A DNA stretch of 64,000 nucleotides from Isoptericola sediminis (GTDB taxonomy: Bacteria; Actinomycetota; Actinomycetes; Actinomycetales; Cellulomonadaceae). The stretch is taken from the NCBI RefSeq assembly GCF_013085345.1, contig NZ_JABFAJ010000003.1, forward strand, positions 248,001 through 312,000. The letters are read 5' to 3'. Numbering within the stretch: position 1 is the stretch's first letter; each line of letters starts with the position of its first letter. The notes below the pieces were generated by a model. The model did not search any database. It saw only the letters and a list, made by a program, of their open reading frames with translations, and was not told the origin of the DNA. Both the position numbers and the translations under genes were made by a program. Positions 1 to 8,014 of this stretch are shown here, one piece after another.

Positions 1-60
1 CACGTCGGCGACGGCGGCGACGCCGTGACCGGCACCCGAGCCGAGGAGGTCCTCCGATGA
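1..60 (+). CDS. C-terminal end of an upstream protein, probably an LLM-class flavin oxidoreductase (partial)
   Basis: An open frame runs from the window edge to a TGA at 58-60 and encodes the last 19 residues (HVGDGGDAVTGTRAEEVLR). The residues themselves identify nothing. The assignment is an inference: the next gene overlaps it by ATGA and is an FMN reductase of the type (CE1759-like) that is normally co-transcribed with a luciferase-like monooxygenase (CE1758-like). Confidence 0.5.
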   Translation, partial: HVGDGGDAVTGTRAEEVLR

Positions 61-677
61 GCACCCGCCGCACCCTCGCGGTCGTCACCGCGGGCCTGTC
101 CCAGCCGTCCTCGACCCGGCTGCTCGCCGACCGGCTGGCCGGCGCCGCCGCCGACGAGCTGCGCGCCGCCGGGCACGAGGTCGACGTCGAGGTCGTCGAG
201 CTGCGCGAGCACGCGCACGCCATCGTCGACGCGATGCTGACCCGGTTCCCCGCCGGCGACCTCGCCGACGCCCTGGACACCGTCACGAACGCCGACGGCC
301 TGGTCCTGGTCAGCCCGCTGTTCACCACGACCTACTCGGGGCTGTTCAAGTCGTTCCTCGACATCGTCGACCCCGACGCCCTGACCGGGACGCCGGTGCT
401 GCTCGGGGCGACCGGCGGCACCGCGCGGCACTCCCTGGCGCTGGACTACTCGATGCGTCCGCTGCTGACCTACCTGCGCGCCCAGGTGGTGCCCACCGCG
501 GTCTTCGCGGCCACCGACGACTGGGCCGGCCAGGACGACGACGGCGCCCTGCCGCGCCGCATCGCGCGGGCGGGCCGCGAGCTCGCCGAGGCCGTGGGCG
601 CCCGCCCGGCCGCGGGCCCGCAGGACGACCCGTTCGGCGACACCCCCGACTTCGCCGAGCTGCTCGGCGGCTCCTGA
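57..677 (+). CDS. NADPH-dependent FMN reductase, LLM-partnered (CE1759-like)
   Basis: This 206-residue protein has a flavodoxin-like fold start: a beta strand (TLAVVTAGL) followed by the phosphate-binding loop SQPSSTR at about residues 15-21, and the FMN-reductase segment with SPLFTTTYSGLFKSFLD near residue 85. It should use NAD(P)H to reduce FMN and hand it to a flavin-dependent monooxygenase. The start ATG overlaps the stop of the preceding frame (ATGA), so the two are translationally coupled. That arrangement is known for the CE1758/CE1759 oxidoreductase-reductase pair in actinobacteria. The substrate of the pair cannot be told from the sequence. Confidence 0.85.
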   Translation: MSTRRTLAVVTAGLSQPSSTRLLADRLAGAAADELRAAGHEVDVEVVELREHAHAIVDAMLTRFPAGDLADALDTVTNADGLVLVSPLFTTTYSGLFKSFLDIVDPDALTGTPVLLGATGGTARHSLALDYSMRPLLTYLRAQVVPTAVFAATDDWAGQDDDGALPRRIARAGRELAEAVGARPAAGPQDDPFGDTPDFAELLGGS

Positions 678-725
678 CCGGTCCGCCGTCCGGGCGGACG
701 CGCAGGTCCGGGTACGCTCGGGCCC

Positions 726-1748
726 ATGCGCGTCCTGGTCTCCGGCGGAGCCGGCTACATCGGTTCCCACACGGTCCTGTCCCTGCTGGCCTCCGGCCAC
801 GACGTCGTCGTGGTCGACGACTTCTCCAACGCCAAGCCGAGCGTCATCGGCCGGCTGGAGGCCCTGTCCGGCCGGCACGTGCCGGTGCACGCGATCGACC
901 TGACCGACGCCGAGAAGACCGAGCGGCTGTTCGCCCACGAGACCTTCGACGCGGTCGTGCACTTCGCCGGGTTCAAGGCGGTGGGGGAGTCCGTGGCCAA
1001 GCCGCTGGCGTACTACCGCAACAACATCGACTCCACGCTGTCGCTGCTGGAGGCGATGCGCCGCCACGACGTGCACCGGCTGGTGTTCTCCTCCTCGGCG
1101 ACCGTCTACGGCGAGCACGCCCCGGTGCCGTACGTCGAGGACTACGAGCACCTGTCCTCCTCCTCGCCGTACGGGCAGACGAAGGTCATGATCGAGCGCA
1201 TCATGACCGACGTCGCCGCCGCCACCGACGGGCTGCGGGTGGCGCTGCTGCGCTACTTCAACCCCGTCGGCGCCCACCCGTCGGGCCAGATCGGCGAGGA
1301 CCCGCAGGGCATCCCGAACAACCTCATGCCGTTCATCGCCCAGGTGGCGGTGGGCCGCCGCGAGCGCCTGACGGTGTTCGGCGACGACTACCCGACCGCG
1401 GACGGCACCTGCGAGCGCGACTACCTGCACGTCGAGGACCTCGCCGCCGGGCACGTGGCCGCCCTGGAGCACCTCGACGCGATGGCCGAGCCGGTGCGCG
1501 CGTTCAACCTCGGCACCGGCACCGGCACCTCGGTGCTGCAGATGCTGCACGCGTTCGAGCGCGCCGTCGGGCACGAGCTGCCCTACGAGATCGGCCCGCG
1601 CCGCGCCGGGGACCTGCCGGCCTTCTGGGCGGACCCGACCCGGGCGCACACCGAGCTGGGCTGGCGCGCCCACAAGACGATCGACGACATGTGTGCCGAC
1701 ACGTGGCGCTGGCAGCAGGCCAACCCGCAGGGCTTCCCGGACTCCTGA
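726..1748 (+). CDS. galE: UDP-glucose 4-epimerase
   Basis: The 340-residue protein interconverts UDP-glucose and UDP-galactose for galactose use and for supply of galactosyl donors to cell-surface glycans. It shows the NAD-binding GGAGYIG loop at residues 7-13, the SSSATVYG segment at 122-129 and the extended-SDR catalytic YGQTK (Tyr149, Lys153), followed by the substrate-binding RYFNPVGAHPSG. Length is normal for GalE (about 330-340). A TACGCT -10 element at 713-718 lies 7 nt before the ATG, so the transcript is probably leaderless. The gene stands alone and faces a minus-strand lipoprotein gene. Confidence 0.95.
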   Translation: MRVLVSGGAGYIGSHTVLSLLASGHDVVVVDDFSNAKPSVIGRLEALSGRHVPVHAIDLTDAEKTERLFAHETFDAVVHFAGFKAVGESVAKPLAYYRNNIDSTLSLLEAMRRHDVHRLVFSSSATVYGEHAPVPYVEDYEHLSSSSPYGQTKVMIERIMTDVAAATDGLRVALLRYFNPVGAHPSGQIGEDPQGIPNNLMPFIAQVAVGRRERLTVFGDDYPTADGTCERDYLHVEDLAAGHVAALEHLDAMAEPVRAFNLGTGTGTSVLQMLHAFERAVGHELPYEIGPRRAGDLPAFWADPTRAHTELGWRAHKTIDDMCADTWRWQQANPQGFPDS

Positions 1749-1773
1749 GCGGCCACGACGTCGGCGCGCGGGC

Positions 1774-2250
1774 TCACCGGTCGGGCAGCGTGACCGTCAC
1801 GGTCCGCCCCCCGAAGCCGTGGACCTGGTCGCGGCCCTCGACGACGACGGACTCGACCTCGACCGGGATCCGCACCCCGCGCTGGGTACGGGTGAACGGC
1901 TGCTCGTCGGCGTGGTCGTGGGCCAGCGTGTGCACGGCGAGCTCGGTGCCGTCGGGGGTCAGGACCCGCCAGCCGTCGGCGTACCGCTCGGGGGTGTCGT
2001 ACGGCGAGCTCATCGTGACCTCGAGGTCGCAGGTCTCCCCGGCGCAGTCGGCCACCACCTCCAGCACGTCCGGGTGGCGCTGAACGTCCGCCGTCGTCGC
2101 CGAGGGCGGGGCGCCGTCGCCGTTGTCCGGTCCGGCCGGCTGGCACCCGGCCAGCACGACGCCGGCCAGGACGAGCGCCGCCGCAGCACGCGAACGCCCG
2201 CGCCCGGCGGTGCCGGGCGCGGGCGCGGATCCGCGGCGGGGCCCGCTCAC
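1774..2250 (-). CDS. small secreted lipoprotein
   Basis: The frame begins with GTG at 2250, which overlaps the TGA of ald (GTGA), giving 158 residues. After a short basic stretch (GRSRAAA) comes a hydrophobic segment [11 protein letters not shown], a good lipobox with the lipidated Cys near residue 35, then an acidic, Pro/Asp-rich mature protein with two further cysteines (DCAGETCDL). No catalytic motif is visible and I do not recognise a family. Coupling to ald suggests co-expression, but there is no evident functional link. The start is inferred from the overlap. Confidence 0.75.
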   Translation of the reverse strand: MSGPRRGSAPAPGTAGRGRSRAAAALVLAGVVLAGCQPAGPDNGDGAPPSATTADVQRHPDVLEVVADCAGETCDLEVTMSSPYDTPERYADGWRVLTPDGTELAVHTLAHDHADEQPFTRTQRGVRIPVEVESVVVEGRDQVHGFGGRTVTVTLPDR

Positions 2251-3359
2251 AGCACCCCGGCGACCTCGCGATGGTCCAGGCCGTGCGCCTGGGCGACGCC
2301 CGCGTGGGTGACGTGGCCGTCGTGGGTGTTCAGCCCGCGAGCCAGCGCGGCGTCGGCGCGCAGCGCCTCGCGCCAGCCGGCGTCGGCGAGCGCCACCGCG
2401 TAGGGCAGGGTGACGTTGGTCAGGGCGTAGGTGGAGGTGCGCGGCACGGCGCCGGGCATGTTGGCCACGCAGTAGAACACCGTGTCGTGCACGGGGTAGG
2501 TGGGCTGGTCGTGGGTGGTGGGCCGCGAGTCGGCGAAGCAGCCGCCCTGGTCGATGGCGATGTCGACGAGCACGGCGCCAGGGCGCATCTGGGCCACAAG
2601 CTCGTTGGGCACCAGGACGGGCGCCTTGGCTCCGGGCAGCAGGACGGCGCCGATGACCAGGTCCGCCTCGAGCACGGCCTGGCGCAGGCTGAGCCGGTTG
2701 GAGGTCAGCGTCTGCACGCGGCCGGCGAACTCGCGGTCCGCGGCGCGCAGCACGTCGACGTTGGTGTCCAGCAGGGTGACGTGGGCGCCCATGCCCACGG
2801 CGATGCGGGCGGCGTTCATCCCCGAGGTGCCGGCGCCGATGATGACGACCTGCGCGGCCGGCACACCGGGCACGCCGCCGAGCAGCACCCCGCGGCCGCC
2901 GGCGGCGTTCTGCAGCGTGGCCGCCCCGACCTGGGTGGCCAGCCGGCCCGCGACCTCGGACATCGGGGCCAGCAGCGGCAGGTAGCCGTCGGCGTGCTGG
3001 ACGGTCTCGTAGGCCACGGAGGTGACCCGACGGGCGAGCAGCTCCTCGGTGAGCGCCTTGTCGGCGGCCAGGTGCAGGTAGGTGAACAGCAGCTGGTCCT
3101 CGCGCAGCAGCTCGTACTCCGAGGCCACGGGCTCCTTGACCTTCATCACCATCTCGCCGGCCGCCCAGGTCGCGGCGGCGCCGTCGACGATGCGGGCGCC
3201 CTCCTCGGCGTACTGGGCGTCGGTGATCCCGGCGCCGAGCCCGGCACCGGCCTGGACGTGCACGGTGTGTCCGCGCGTGACCAGCTCGTGCACGCCGGCC
3301 GGGGTGATGGCGACGCGGTCTTCGTGGTTCTTGACTTCCTTCGGGACGGCGACGTCCAT
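2247..3359 (-). CDS. ald: alanine dehydrogenase
   Basis: This NAD-dependent enzyme converts L-alanine to pyruvate and ammonia (and the reverse). At 370 residues it has the family's usual length. It opens with the signature [20 protein letters not shown] and contains the NAD-binding [18 protein letters not shown] loop. Aligned active-site residues seen include the early Arg (DRVAITP), the Lys in MVMKVKEP, and the conserved DIAIDQGGC. An AGAGGG ribosome-binding site precedes the ATG at 3359. The divergent Lrp/AsnC regulator next door is the expected controller (AldR in mycobacteria activates ald with alanine), and the 131-nt gap between the two genes would hold its sites. Confidence 0.95.
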   Translation of the reverse strand: MDVAVPKEVKNHEDRVAITPAGVHELVTRGHTVHVQAGAGLGAGITDAQYAEEGARIVDGAAATWAAGEMVMKVKEPVASEYELLREDQLLFTYLHLAADKALTEELLARRVTSVAYETVQHADGYLPLLAPMSEVAGRLATQVGAATLQNAAGGRGVLLGGVPGVPAAQVVIIGAGTSGMNAARIAVGMGAHVTLLDTNVDVLRAADREFAGRVQTLTSNRLSLRQAVLEADLVIGAVLLPGAKAPVLVPNELVAQMRPGAVLVDIAIDQGGCFADSRPTTHDQPTYPVHDTVFYCVANMPGAVPRTSTYALTNVTLPYAVALADAGWREALRADAALARGLNTHDGHVTHAGVAQAHGLDHREVAGVL

Positions 3360-3490
3360 CGGGGCCCTCTCGGTCGGCTCGGATCGCGAGCACGGACGCG
3401 CCGACCGGATGTGACGGCGCTCACCTCCAGTGTGACGCCTGAATTCGGTGTGTGCGGTCAGATCGGCGGTTTCTTCGGTACCGTCGATGG

Positions 3491-4048
3491 ATGGCATCGA
3501 GTTCTTCGTCTACGCGAGCCTCGCGCACATCCCGTTCGCAGGATGTTCGGTCCCGGGCCGAGGCCGCACCCGGCCTGGAGCGGCGCGCCCGCGCCGCGGT
3601 GCGCCTGGACGCCGTCGACCACCGGCTGCTGGCGGCGCTGGCCGAGGACGCCCGCGTGCCGAACAACGCCCTGGCCGCCCAGGTCGGCATCGCGCCGTCG
3701 ACCTGTCTGACCCGGGTACGGCGCCTGCGGGACGAGGGCGTCATCCGCGGGTTCCACGCCGACGTCGACCCCGCGCTGGCGGGCCGGCCCCTGCAGGCGG
3801 TCATCGCCGTGCGCATGCAGGGCCCGGCGCGCTCGCACCTGCCGGCGTTCGCCCGCGAGCTCGCGCGGCTGCCGGGCGTGCTGGACGTCTACCTGCTCGG
3901 CGGCGCACACGACTTCTTCGTGCACGTCACCGCCCCGGACACGGACGTGCTCAACGAGTTCGTCATCGAGAACCTCTCGGCCAACCCGGGCGTGGCGCTG
4001 ACCGAGACGAACCTGATCTTCCAGCACACACGCGGCGGCTGGTACTGA
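3491..4048 (+). CDS. Lrp/AsnC-family regulator, probable regulator of ald
   Basis: The 185-residue protein has the AsnC-type helix-turn-helix (DHRLLAALAEDARVPNNALA..VGIAPSTCLTRVRRL) followed by an RAM/AsnC ligand domain ending in DFFVHVTAPD..LNEFV. It should bind alanine or another amino acid and control the divergent ald gene (inference from position, known for AldR). The start at 3491 is favoured because a TACCGT -10 element at 3479-3484 sits exactly 6 nt upstream, fitting a leaderless transcript; an in-frame ATG at 3452 would add 13 unlike residues. The Ser/Arg-rich N-terminal 35 residues are outside the family domain. Confidence 0.88.
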   Translation: MASSSSSTRASRTSRSQDVRSRAEAAPGLERRARAAVRLDAVDHRLLAALAEDARVPNNALAAQVGIAPSTCLTRVRRLRDEGVIRGFHADVDPALAGRPLQAVIAVRMQGPARSHLPAFARELARLPGVLDVYLLGGAHDFFVHVTAPDTDVLNEFVIENLSANPGVALTETNLIFQHTRGGWY

Positions 4049-4067
4049 GCCACCAGTCCGCGGCGGC

Positions 4068-5087
4068 TCAGGAGGCCGGTCCCTCGGTCCGCACAGCCTC
4101 GCTCGCGGCCGACGCCGTGCGCAGTCCGGCGAGCTCCCCCTCGGCCCGGGCGCGGGCCGCGGCCTGCTCCGCGCCGTCGCGCGCGGCCTCCTCCGCGCGC
4201 GAGCGGGCCGCGGCCAGCTCGTCGCGCAGCCGGGCGGCCTCGCCCTCGAGGCGGTCACCCGCGGAGCGGGTCGTGGACAGCTCGGCGGCCAGGCGGGCGC
4301 GCTCGTCCTCGCCGCGCCGGTGCTCGGCACGCACGGACTCCAGGGCGGAGCGGGCCTCGGCCAGCGTCTCCTGCACCCCGGCGAGCGCGGCGCGCGCCTC
4401 GGCGCGCTGCTCCGCCTCGGCCGCGCGCGCCGCGACGGCGGCGGCCAGCTCGTCGCGCACCCGGGCGGTCTCCTCGCGCGCCCGCTCCGCCTGGGCGCGC
4501 AGCTCCTCGGCCTGACCTGCGGCGTGCCGGGCCGCTGCCTCTGCCTGCTCGCGCGCCAGGGCGGACTCGTCCAGGAGGTTGCGCAGCCGCCGCGCCTCCG
4601 TCCGCAACTCGTCGAGGTCGGCGCGCGCCGCGTCCCGCTCCGCGGTCGCGGTGTCGGCGGCTCGGGCGAGCCGGTCGGCGTCCTCGCGCGCCGAGGCCGC
4701 ACGCTCCTGCAGCGTCGCGGCCTCTTCGGCGTGCTCGTCGCGCGCCCGGCGCACCGCCTCGCCCCACAGACCGGAGACCCCCCGCTCGACCAGCAGCTCG
4801 ACCGACCGCGGCAGCTCCGGCAGCCGGGCCGCGTCGGCGGCGGCGTCCGCCTGGTGGGCCCGCCAGGCGCGCAGGTGGGTGGTGGCCGTCGCGTTCGAGC
4901 ACCCCGCCTTCTCCCGCACGGTGCTGACCGTGACGGGTTCGTCGTCGGCCAGCAACGCGTCGGCCGCGGCGAACACCCGCTCGCGCGCGGTGCGGGGGAC
5001 CGGGGAAGCCTCCGGGGTCTCCTCCGCCGGGCGGTCGTCGTCCTCAGCGGGGGTGTGGTGAGACCTGTCCGGAGTAGTCGTCGTCAT
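4068..5087 (-). CDS. KfrA-like DNA-binding protein with long coiled coil
   Basis: Residues about 32-85 form an N-terminal domain (ARERVFAAADALLADDEP..VTVSTVREKAGCSNATATTHLRAW) that matches the KfrA_N type of plasmid replication-region DNA-binding domain. From residue about 110 to the end the protein is an uninterrupted Ala/Arg/Glu heptad coiled coil. KfrA proteins are autorepressors and filament-forming plasmid maintenance factors. A TAGGAT -10 at 5094-5099 lies 6 nt before the ATG (leaderless). It follows the recombinase gene on the same strand with 106 nt between them, and that gap holds a perfect palindrome. The pairing with a recombinase suggests a mobile-element remnant, but no other plasmid or phage gene is here. 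Confidence 0.8.
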   Translation of the reverse strand: MTTTTPDRSHHTPAEDDDRPAEETPEASPVPRTARERVFAAADALLADDEPVTVSTVREKAGCSNATATTHLRAWRAHQADAAADAARLPELPRSVELLVERGVSGLWGEAVRRARDEHAEEAATLQERAASAREDADRLARAADTATAERDAARADLDELRTEARRLRNLLDESALAREQAEAAARHAAGQAEELRAQAERAREETARVRDELAAAVAARAAEAEQRAEARAALAGVQETLAEARSALESVRAEHRRGEDERARLAAELSTTRSAGDRLEGEAARLRDELAAARSRAEEAARDGAEQAAARARAEGELAGLRTASAASEAVRTEGPAS

Positions 5088-5126
5088 CTTGCAATCCTAC
5101 TGATACTCCTCCTAATTAACCACCGA

Positions 5127-5149
5127 CACCCGCTTTTCTAAAGCGGGTG
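5127..5149. repeat. perfect inverted repeat between recombinase and KfrA-like gene
   Basis: CACCCGCTTT and AAAGCGGGTG form a perfect 10-bp inverted repeat around a 3-nt centre (TCT). A second short repeat, GCGCA-agaa-TGCGC, abuts it at 5149-5162. The element is 40-60 nt upstream of the KfrA-like start. There is no T tract on the downstream side, so an operator is more likely than an intrinsic terminator. KfrA proteins are known to bind their own upstream region. Confidence 0.6.
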
Positions 5150-5193
5150 CGCAAGAATGCGCGAGCTTGCCGCAGAGAGAGCGTTTGCCCAGG

Positions 5194-6651
5194 TCAGCGT
5201 GCTGCGCGGGCGGTCAGGTCGACCACCCCAAAAGGTGCATCTGCACCATCGGTGAGCACATCGTGAGCGGTGTCTGCCGGGTCGTGCGCGGCGAACTGCG
5301 CGGACATCGACTCGCCGAGGCGGTCGAGGTCGTCCTCGAAGAGGCCGGCGTAGGTGCGCAGCGTCAGGACGGGGGACTCGTGGCCGAGCATGCGCTGGAC
5401 GGCCTTGACGCTCGCGCCGCTGGCGATGGCCAGGGAGGCGGCGGTGTGCCGGAGGTCGTGCAGGGTCAGCGGGGCGAAGTCCTCGGCGCCGGCGCGCAGG
5501 GTGACGCGGGCCACGGCCTCCAGGCGCCGGGTGCGCGCGATCTTCTGCCCGCGGGTCAGGCCGTCGCGGCGGGTGCGGTCGGCATCGACCAGCACCGTCC
5601 AGGTGGCGGCGTCCACGACGCCGGTGACCGGCAGCTCGTGATCGGCCTGGACCCGGCGCACGGCGGTCAGGGTGGTGGTGTCGTAGATCCCCGTGACGGG
5701 CAGGTCGAGCAGCTCCTGCAGGGTGCTCACCGCGGTGCCGGCGGCGCGCACGGCCGGGCGGAAGGCGTGCCGGTCGAAGGACTCGCGGCGCAGCGGGCCG
5801 CCGTCGCGCGCCGTGAACAGCAGCGCCGTGCCCGCGCGGCCGCCGAGCCGCTCGGCGAGCTCGGGCTCCAGCACGCGGGGGACCGGCACCTCGCGGCGGG
5901 CGTGGGTCTTGGTGCTGCCGAGCAGCAGGGTGCCGTCGTCGAGGCGGGTGTAGGCGCGTTCGATGGTGACGCGTCGGCGCAGCAGGTCCACGTCCCCGGT
6001 GCGCAGGGCCGAGACCTCGCCCCAGCGCAGCCCGGTGAGCCCGGCCAGCAGCACCAGCGTGCGCGCCGGGGCGGAGGCGGTCGCGTCGGCCGCGCGGCGC
6101 AGCTGTTCGTGGGACAGGTACCGGTGCGGCTTGGTCTTGGGTGCGCGCGGCAGGGACGGCACGCGCCCGGACGGGGTGCGGGCCGGGTTGGCCGTCAGCC
6201 GGCGGGCGTCCACCGCGGCGTCCAGCAGCGCCACGAGCAGTCGCACCGCGTCGCGGCGCCGGGCGGGGGAGGCCGGCTCGGCGGATCCGCGGGGCCGCAT
6301 CTCGACCGCCCACCGGGCGACGTCGTCGTGCGTCACCCGGCGCAGCGGCTCCTCGCCGAAGGCGGGGGCGACCAGGGTCCGGAACCGTTCGCGCTCGGAC
6401 TCCAGGGTGCGCGGGGCGCGGTCGGCGCGCGCGGCCTGCCACGCCTCGAACCACGCGGCCACCGTGAGCGTGCCGGACCGGGGGTCCACCCAGTCCCCGC
6501 GCTTGCCGGCCTCCTCGGCCCGGCGCGCCTCGGCCAGCGCGTCGCGCCGGGCCCGGAACGCCCGGGTGCTGCGCAGGCGGCCGTCGATGCGGAAACGCCC
6601 CACGTACGACGTCGTGCCGCCGGCTCCCGTGCGCTTCTCGGTGTAGGCCAT
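5194..6651 (-). CDS. tyrosine recombinase/integrase with inserted peptidoglycan-binding-like domain
   Basis: The 485-residue protein has an N-terminal AP2-like arm (TSYVGRFRIDGRLRSTRAF), a core-binding domain (about 60-160) and a tyrosine recombinase catalytic domain. All catalytic residues are visible: Arg209 (TGLRWGE), Lys248 (STKTHARR), His398/Arg401 (LHDLRHT), His424 (MLGHES) and Tyr434 (RTYAGLF). Unusually, residues about 307-355 (STLQELLDLPVTGIYDTTTL...ADHELPVTGVVDAATW) read as a PG_binding_1 module, with a basic linker to about 385, placed between the Lys strand and the HxxR box. A TAGTCT -10 lies 6 nt before the ATG. No tRNA or att repeat was recognised nearby. Confidence 0.9.
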   Translation of the reverse strand: MAYTEKRTGAGGTTSYVGRFRIDGRLRSTRAFRARRDALAEARRAEEAGKRGDWVDPRSGTLTVAAWFEAWQAARADRAPRTLESERERFRTLVAPAFGEEPLRRVTHDDVARWAVEMRPRGSAEPASPARRRDAVRLLVALLDAAVDARRLTANPARTPSGRVPSLPRAPKTKPHRYLSHEQLRRAADATASAPARTLVLLAGLTGLRWGEVSALRTGDVDLLRRRVTIERAYTRLDDGTLLLGSTKTHARREVPVPRVLEPELAERLGGRAGTALLFTARDGGPLRRESFDRHAFRPAVRAAGTAVSTLQELLDLPVTGIYDTTTLTAVRRVQADHELPVTGVVDAATWTVLVDADRTRRDGLTRGQKIARTRRLEAVARVTLRAGAEDFAPLTLHDLRHTAASLAIASGASVKAVQRMLGHESPVLTLRTYAGLFEDDLDRLGESMSAQFAAHDPADTAHDVLTDGADAPFGVVDLTARAAR

Positions 6652-6707
6652 GCAGGGAGACTACTGGCCCGGCGCGCGCTGTGACCTGCAACGACGCCGC
6701 ACGCGAG

Positions 6708-7397
6708 TCAGGGAGTGCCGTCGGACAGCGATGCCGCCACCTCGAGGCTGCGCGCCATCTCCTCCTCGGGGTCCGCCGGCCCGGTGCCCTCGATGCTCAC
6801 CCTGGTCAGCACGCCCTCGTCGCAGCGGGTCGCCTGCACCGTGTGCCGGCCGGCAGCGTCCTCGACGAAGGTCGCGATGACGCCCGCGTCCGGGTCGACG
6901 CGGCGCGGAAGGTCGTCGGCGAGGCCGCCGTACGCCTGCAGGACGAGCCCGTACAGGCCGCAGGACGCGCCGCGGTCGAGCGGATCACCGGCCTGGACGC
7001 GGGAGCGGAGGTCCTCCAGCGTCGCCCGGTCGGCCGCGTCGTACACGTCGCTGGACCGGATCGCCGCGAAGAGATCGGGCACCGCCGCCATCCAGTCGCC
7101 CACCCACGAGCGGCTGACGACGACAGCCTCGCCACCGGCGGTGGTCCACCGGCACCCCGGCCACGGGAGATCGGCGGCCCGCCCCTCGCCGAGGTCGTCG
7201 CCGATGAGGTCGCTCACGCGCGGGCGATCGGCGGAGCACGGGTCGGGCAGGCCGTCGGTGAGCAGCGGGGTGACGGGTACCGCGCCGGAGGCGTCGTCCA
7301 CGGCTGGGGTCGTGCATGCCGTCAGCGCGACCGCGCTCAGGCAGAGCAGGACGAGGGAACGCGCGAGGGGTGACATCGGACGTAGCAGACCATTCAT
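6708..7397 (-). CDS. lipoprotein of unknown function
   Basis: The 229-residue product starts with MNGLLRPMSPLARSLVLLCLS; a hydrophobic core and LTAC lipobox put the lipidated Cys at about residue 28. The mature part has a few cysteines (DPCSADRP, WPGCRW, ASCGLYG, ATRCDEG) spaced as in DUF3558-like secreted lipoproteins, but I cannot assign it firmly. A second ATG at 7376 (MSPLARSL) is an alternative start that still retains a full signal peptide. It is monocistronic, lying between the recombinase and a GNAT gene. Confidence 0.75.
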   Translation of the reverse strand: MNGLLRPMSPLARSLVLLCLSAVALTACTTPAVDDASGAVPVTPLLTDGLPDPCSADRPRVSDLIGDDLGEGRAADLPWPGCRWTTAGGEAVVVSRSWVGDWMAAVPDLFAAIRSSDVYDAADRATLEDLRSRVQAGDPLDRGASCGLYGLVLQAYGGLADDLPRRVDPDAGVIATFVEDAAGRHTVQATRCDEGVLTRVSIEGTGPADPEEEMARSLEVAASLSDGTP

Positions 7398-7461
7398 GCC
7401 ATGCCCGGCGCAAGGGATGCGGTCAGGCCGGCCCGCCTCGGTGTTTGCGGCAGGGCGCGGG

Positions 7462-7971
7462 TCAGCGACTGCCCTCAGGAGGCGGCACAGACAAGGCGAA
7501 CGTCATGAAAACACTGTTCGGGTCCGGCACGTAGGCGGCGAACGGCTCGCACTCGACGAACCCGTGCCGGGTGTAGATGCGCCGGGCCGGGGCGAAGAAG
7601 TCCTCGGCGCCGGTCTCCAGGCTCACGCGGGTGTACCCGCGCTCGGCGGCCAGGGTCATCAGCTCGCCCAGCAGGCGGGTGGCGACCCCGAGCCCGCGCG
7701 CCCCGCGGGCGGTGCGCATCGACTTGATCTCCCCGTGTCCGTCCGGGCCCGGGTCGAGCTCGCTGAGCGCCCCGCAGCCGAGCAGCTGCCCGGTCTCGTC
7801 GCTGCGCGCGGTCAGGAACGTCACGGCCGGGCCCGCGAGCGCCACGGGGTCGAGGGCGTGCACGGACTCCGGCGGGGAGGTGGCGTGCATCTCGGCCAGG
7901 TGCTCCTCGAGCAGGGCGCGCACGTCCGCGCGGGTGGGGGAGTCGACGGCGATGTTCACGCAGGCCATCAT
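7462..7971 (-). CDS. GNAT-family N-acetyltransferase
   Basis: About 169 residues. The acetyl-CoA-binding region is clear: EIKSMRTARGARGLGVATRLL (motif A, the R/Q-x-x-G-x-G/A loop), then a helix and GAEDFFAPARRIYTRHGFVECEPF, the typical C-terminal motif B. The EIKSMR strand is typical of putative acetyltransferases of the YbbL/ElaA-neighbour type whose substrates are unknown. Tandem ATGs at 7971 and 7968 and an in-frame GTG at 7956 make the exact start uncertain. The hydrolase gene upstream ends 43 nt away, so the two may be co-transcribed. Confidence 0.85.
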   Translation of the reverse strand: MMACVNIAVDSPTRADVRALLEEHLAEMHATSPPESVHALDPVALAGPAVTFLTARSDETGQLLGCGALSELDPGPDGHGEIKSMRTARGARGLGVATRLLGELMTLAAERGYTRVSLETGAEDFFAPARRIYTRHGFVECEPFAAYVPDPNSVFMTFALSVPPPEGSR

Positions 7972-8014
7972 CCCTGGCGCGTGTTGCGCGGGTGTGACGC
8001 CGGCGCGGGGAGTC

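Noticed and set aside
1774-3393. A 539-codon minus-strand frame covering ald and the lipoprotein
   Set aside because: Its first 380 codons are an out-of-frame shadow of ald. The real gene is the C-terminal lipoprotein starting at GTG 2250.
4068-6651. A complete prophage or integrative element around the recombinase
   Set aside because: No structural, replication or excisionase genes, no att-like direct repeats and no tRNA target were recognised.
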